Source: Candidatus Dadabacteria bacterium (lineage in GTDB: Bacteria; Desulfobacterota_D; UBA1144; Nemesobacterales; UBA2774). From it: DNA of 15,226 nucleotides. Position numbers and translations under genes: made by a program. The notes beneath the pieces are model-generated. The model was not told the DNA's origin, searched no databases, and saw only the letters and a program-made list of their open reading frames with translations. Shown here piece after piece: positions 13,216-15,226 of the stretch (its first letter is position 1; each line of letters begins with the position of its first letter). The stretch is from contig JAGVLR010000264.1 in NCBI GenBank assembly GCA_020054175.1, positions 1 to 15,226 on the forward strand. Reading direction: 5' to 3'.

Positions 13216-14859
13216 TCAGTACAATTTCTCCGTGCATCCGGTTTCGCTATCCAGTATTTCATTTAACATTCCATCGTCCAGGATCGATCGGGCCAGCGAT
13301 TTGGCCTTGCATAGCTGCGGCTTCGTCAACCCGACGGTAAGCCTTAAATCGGTATCACTTAAATCAGCGCCGGTGAAATCGGCGTTAGTCAGATTCGCTC
13401 CGTAAAGATTTGCGCCTATATATTGATTCTCCCAGGCTTCGGGCGAATTCACCTGCTTAAAGCTTTTAACGAACATCCTCCTGAAGATGGGGCCGTAGTC
13501 GTGGTCGTTTATAATAAAATTCTGCTTGCTGGATTCTATCAGGTCCAGTATGGTCTGCGCCACGTTCCCGTGTTTGAATTGTATCTCGTTGAAGTCTATG
13601 CCGTATAGCGACAACCAGCCCGGGACCCCGGAGGATTTCAGTATCGATATAAAGGAATCGTCGTCGTCCGGATTCGAGAAATCAGCGTTACGAAAGTCCG
13701 CGCCGCTGAGGTTCGCGTAAGATAAATTAACGAAGGCCAGATGCGTTTCGCTGAGATCCGCATTGGCAAGATCGGCATTGGAAAAATCGGAAGCCTGAAG
13801 GTGGGCCCCTTTCAGGGAAGAGCTGTGAAGGCTGGCATTCTGAAATGACGTGTTGAACGCGGTTGCGCCGCCCAGCTCGGCGCCCATTAAATTAGCTTCC
13901 CGGAAATTCGCCCAGGTAATGATCGAGTCCATTAAATTTACGCCTACCATATTAGCCCGCCAGAGATTTGCATTATTCAGATTGGCCTTTTCCATATTGG
14001 CGAAATTAAAGCTGCTCAGCTCCAGATTCGATTCCGCAAGAACGGCGTGTTTAAGCTGGGAGGCTGTAAAGTCCACTTTCGTGATAATCGAATTGTCCAG
14101 ATAGGCTCCGTTGAGATTAATATTTCTCAGATCGACCCATAACGCCTGATCCGGATTTTCGAAAACCGTTACAGGCCTGGCGAAGCTTTCGCCGGAAAGG
14201 TCTACGTTTAAAAAAGTAAATTTCCCATCGTTAATTTCGGTTATGATCACCAAAATAAATGCGAATAGCACGACTGTTATTATTGAAACCGGCAGCAGCT
14301 TTTTACTCTTCGAATTCCAGGGGCCGGCCTTGTTAAGCTTTGCCCAGAACCATCCGATCAAACACAGCGAAATAAAGAAAATAATCGATATGGCCGCCGA
14401 GCTGAGAAAATCATGTCTCTTGTAAATTTTAAATGCGAATAGAAGAAGAGTGATTGGAAGGGACAGGTACAAAAGCAGCAGTATTATAAATTTCTGAAGC
14501 AATAACGAGGTGCCGGGCCCGGAATCCGGGGCGCTTAACGCCCCCGGAAATAAAGTTCTGATAAATACTTCGTCACCCGTCAGGTTCGTAATGTTTTGAA
14601 TCTGAACGAGTATCAGAATGAAATACACGAATATGATTACAGTTATGACCGGGCCCGCGAATAAAAATCCGAGTATAGATACATTTATATTAAGGATGGG
14701 TAGGTGTGCTCTTTCCCAGGGCAATACTAATTGAATATCCTCGATCCCCGCGACTGTCAGAAGGCAATAAACCAGAAAAACCAGGTAGAGAAAATAAATC
14801 GATTTTGCATGTTTGAAGGCAAGCTGGATATTTGGCTCGTCATCCGAATCGTTACGCAT
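13216..14859 (-). CDS. Membrane-anchored pentapeptide-repeat protein
   Basis: A 547-aa protein of unknown function. About five membrane helices fill the N-terminal part (about 21-39, 60-86, 119-143, 152-172, 190-208). They include a LPILNINVSILGFLFAGP segment of a type seen in other membrane-bound pentapeptide proteins. A right-handed beta-helix of A(N/D)LxX repeats follows at about 215-396. A non-repeat, partly helical insertion lies at about 397-478, then a short second repeat block (481-508). The GLTKPQL cap is typical for such domains. Known pentapeptide proteins include gyrase protectors (Qnr, MfpA), but these lack membrane helices, so that role is not implied. The ATG at 14859 has only a weak GGGA upstream. 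It lies beside tRNA-Leu and has lower GC than its neighbours in sampled lines (21/60 at 14221-14280 and 24/60 at 14641-14700, against 36/60 in rpoD at 9301-9360), which may indicate transfer. Confidence 0.88.
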   Translation of the reverse strand: MRNDSDDEPNIQLAFKHAKSIYFLYLVFLVYCLLTVAGIEDIQLVLPWERAHLPILNINVSILGFLFAGPVITVIIFVYFILILVQIQNITNLTGDEVFIRTLFPGALSAPDSGPGTSLLLQKFIILLLLYLSLPITLLLFAFKIYKRHDFLSSAAISIIFFISLCLIGWFWAKLNKAGPWNSKSKKLLPVSIITVVLFAFILVIITEINDGKFTFLNVDLSGESFARPVTVFENPDQALWVDLRNINLNGAYLDNSIITKVDFTASQLKHAVLAESNLELSSFNFANMEKANLNNANLWRANMVGVNLMDSIITWANFREANLMGAELGGATAFNTSFQNASLHSSSLKGAHLQASDFSNADLANADLSETHLAFVNLSYANLSGADFRNADFSNPDDDDSFISILKSSGVPGWLSLYGIDFNEIQFKHGNVAQTILDLIESSKQNFIINDHDYGPIFRRMFVKSFKQVNSPEAWENQYIGANLYGANLTNADFTGADLSDTDLRLTVGLTKPQLCKAKSLARSILDDGMLNEILDSETGCTEKLY

Positions 14860-14903
14860 TGTCCCAACTTCGGCAAATCATGGTGAAAATCCACAACCGC
14901 ACA

Positions 14904-14934
14904 GTATTAAATCCGTAACTGAAATGTATTAAAT
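14904..14934. repeat. Direct repeat GTATTAAAT x2 upstream of the pentapeptide gene
   Basis: Two identical 9-base copies whose starts are 22 bases apart, about two helical turns, 45-75 bases upstream of the minus-strand ATG at 14859. On that strand each reads ATTTAATAC and contains a -10-like TAATAC, so they may be operator half-sites or tandem promoter elements. Confidence 0.4.
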
Positions 14935-15145
14935 TCAAGATAAACTACATGAATAATAACTTCAAGCGTGAGTCGGGGATCCAGCTAAAAGACCCGGACG
15001 TAAAGGGCACTCATCGTAAAAATTCCCCTTTCCTTAATAAATAGAGCCCAGGCTCGGGTCCTCATCTACAATCGCGGGCTATTGCCGGAAATCCGCATAA
15101 AATATCACGTTATCCGCAGGAAAAATATGTTGATTATCTAATATA

Positions 15146-15175
15146 TTGACTATTTTAACGAACGGTGATTATATT
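15146..15175 (+). promoter_or_regulatory. Promoter for the gene starting at 15222
   Basis: TTGACT (15146-15151) with TATATT (15170-15175) at an 18-base spacing, or TTATAT at 17. Predicted start is near 15181, giving a leader of about 40 bases. A TAATATA/TATATTA inverted repeat (15139-15145, 15170-15176) flanks it. Confidence 0.55.
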
Positions 15176-15221
15176 AGGCAATCCTGAAACCAGGAGAAAA
15201 TTTCGTCTGAAGGAGTGAGCA

Positions 15222-15226
15222 ATGAA
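15222..15226 (+). CDS. Start of an unidentified gene, cut by the window end
   Basis: An ATG at 15222 lies six bases after AAGGAG (15210-15215), with a good promoter upstream. Only the first codon and part of the second are in view, so nothing can be said about the product. Confidence 0.6.

Larger units (their letters stand above)
14860..15221. other. AT-rich intergenic region with direct repeats and a promoter
   Basis: No convincing gene is seen. It holds two copies of GTATTAAAT (14904-14912 and 14926-14934), a GAGCC/GGCTC hairpin near 15045-15055, a GACCCG/CGGGTC complementarity (about 14990 and 15055), and a promoter for the gene starting at 15222. A 31-codon frame (14949-15044) lacks an SD and is not called. 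Confidence 0.4.

Noticed and set aside
12986..13405. 139-aa plus-strand frame across the tRNA-Leu region
   Set aside because: It runs through the tRNA gene and the 3' end of the antisense pentapeptide gene; the RVRLPPCPP-like stretch is a translated tRNA T arm.
14949..15044. 31-codon ORF upstream of the last gene
   Set aside because: It is short, has no SD and no recognisable sequence; chance is likely.
14860..15226. Attachment-site copy of the tRNA-Leu 3' end
   Set aside because: No partial repeat of the tRNA T arm or acceptor end was seen in the rest of the window.
1..15226. CRISPR array, insertion sequence or prophage
   Set aside because: No regularly spaced repeats, transposase or phage structural genes are present; the only recombinase-like gene has no flanking repeats.

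Overview
The window reads as chromosomal backbone from a Gram-negative bacterium with a moderately GC-rich genome. The evidence is an MEP-pathway dxr, undecaprenyl-PP synthase, an RseP-type intramembrane protease, a divergent polysaccharide deacetylase beside a C-terminal processing protease, and an rpsU-dnaG-rpoD macromolecular synthesis operon. The arrangement recalls deltaproteobacterial or Desulfobacterota-like lineages or a related candidate phylum. That placement is an inference; no marker in the window fixes it. Most starts carry good Shine-Dalgarno (SD) sequences. dnaG, the recombinase-like gene and the small membrane gene do not.

Layout. Positions 1-3541 (minus strand): a cell-envelope cluster read as small membrane protein - uppS - dxr - rseP, with rseP cut by the window edge. 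The genes overlap or nearly touch. cdsA, which commonly sits between uppS and dxr, is absent. Positions 3542-3756: a divergent intergenic region with inverted-repeat structure. Positions 3757-5962: ctp and a divergent polysaccharide deacetylase, tightly coupled. Positions 6017-6193: an unrecognised 58-aa protein. Positions 6290-9990: rpsU, dnaG and rpoD, ended by an intrinsic terminator. Positions 10040-10897 (minus): a tyrosine-recombinase-fold protein lacking two catalytic residues. Positions 10981-11099: a 5S rRNA gene with its own promoter and no 16S or 23S in view. Positions 11259-11861: purN, convergent with a DAHP synthase gene at 11879-12898 (minus). Positions 13100-13186: tRNA-Leu(CAA). 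Positions 13216-14859 (minus): a membrane-anchored pentapeptide-repeat protein of visibly lower GC. A new gene starts at 15222.

How the genes work together. dxr (isoprenoid precursors) and uppS (C55 lipid carrier) supply cell-wall synthesis. RseP, Ctp and the deacetylase act on envelope proteins or peptidoglycan turnover. rpsU, dnaG and rpoD couple translation, replication priming and transcription initiation. purN and the DAHP synthase belong to purine and aromatic biosynthesis.

No complete novel system is evident. The best leads are an extra PDZ domain inserted before TM2 of RseP, the recombinase with a Ser at the Arg-I position, a 10-bp stem that puts the SD-less dnaG start codon in its loop, abutting palindromes at the rpsU promoter, and the pentapeptide membrane protein next to a tRNA gene.
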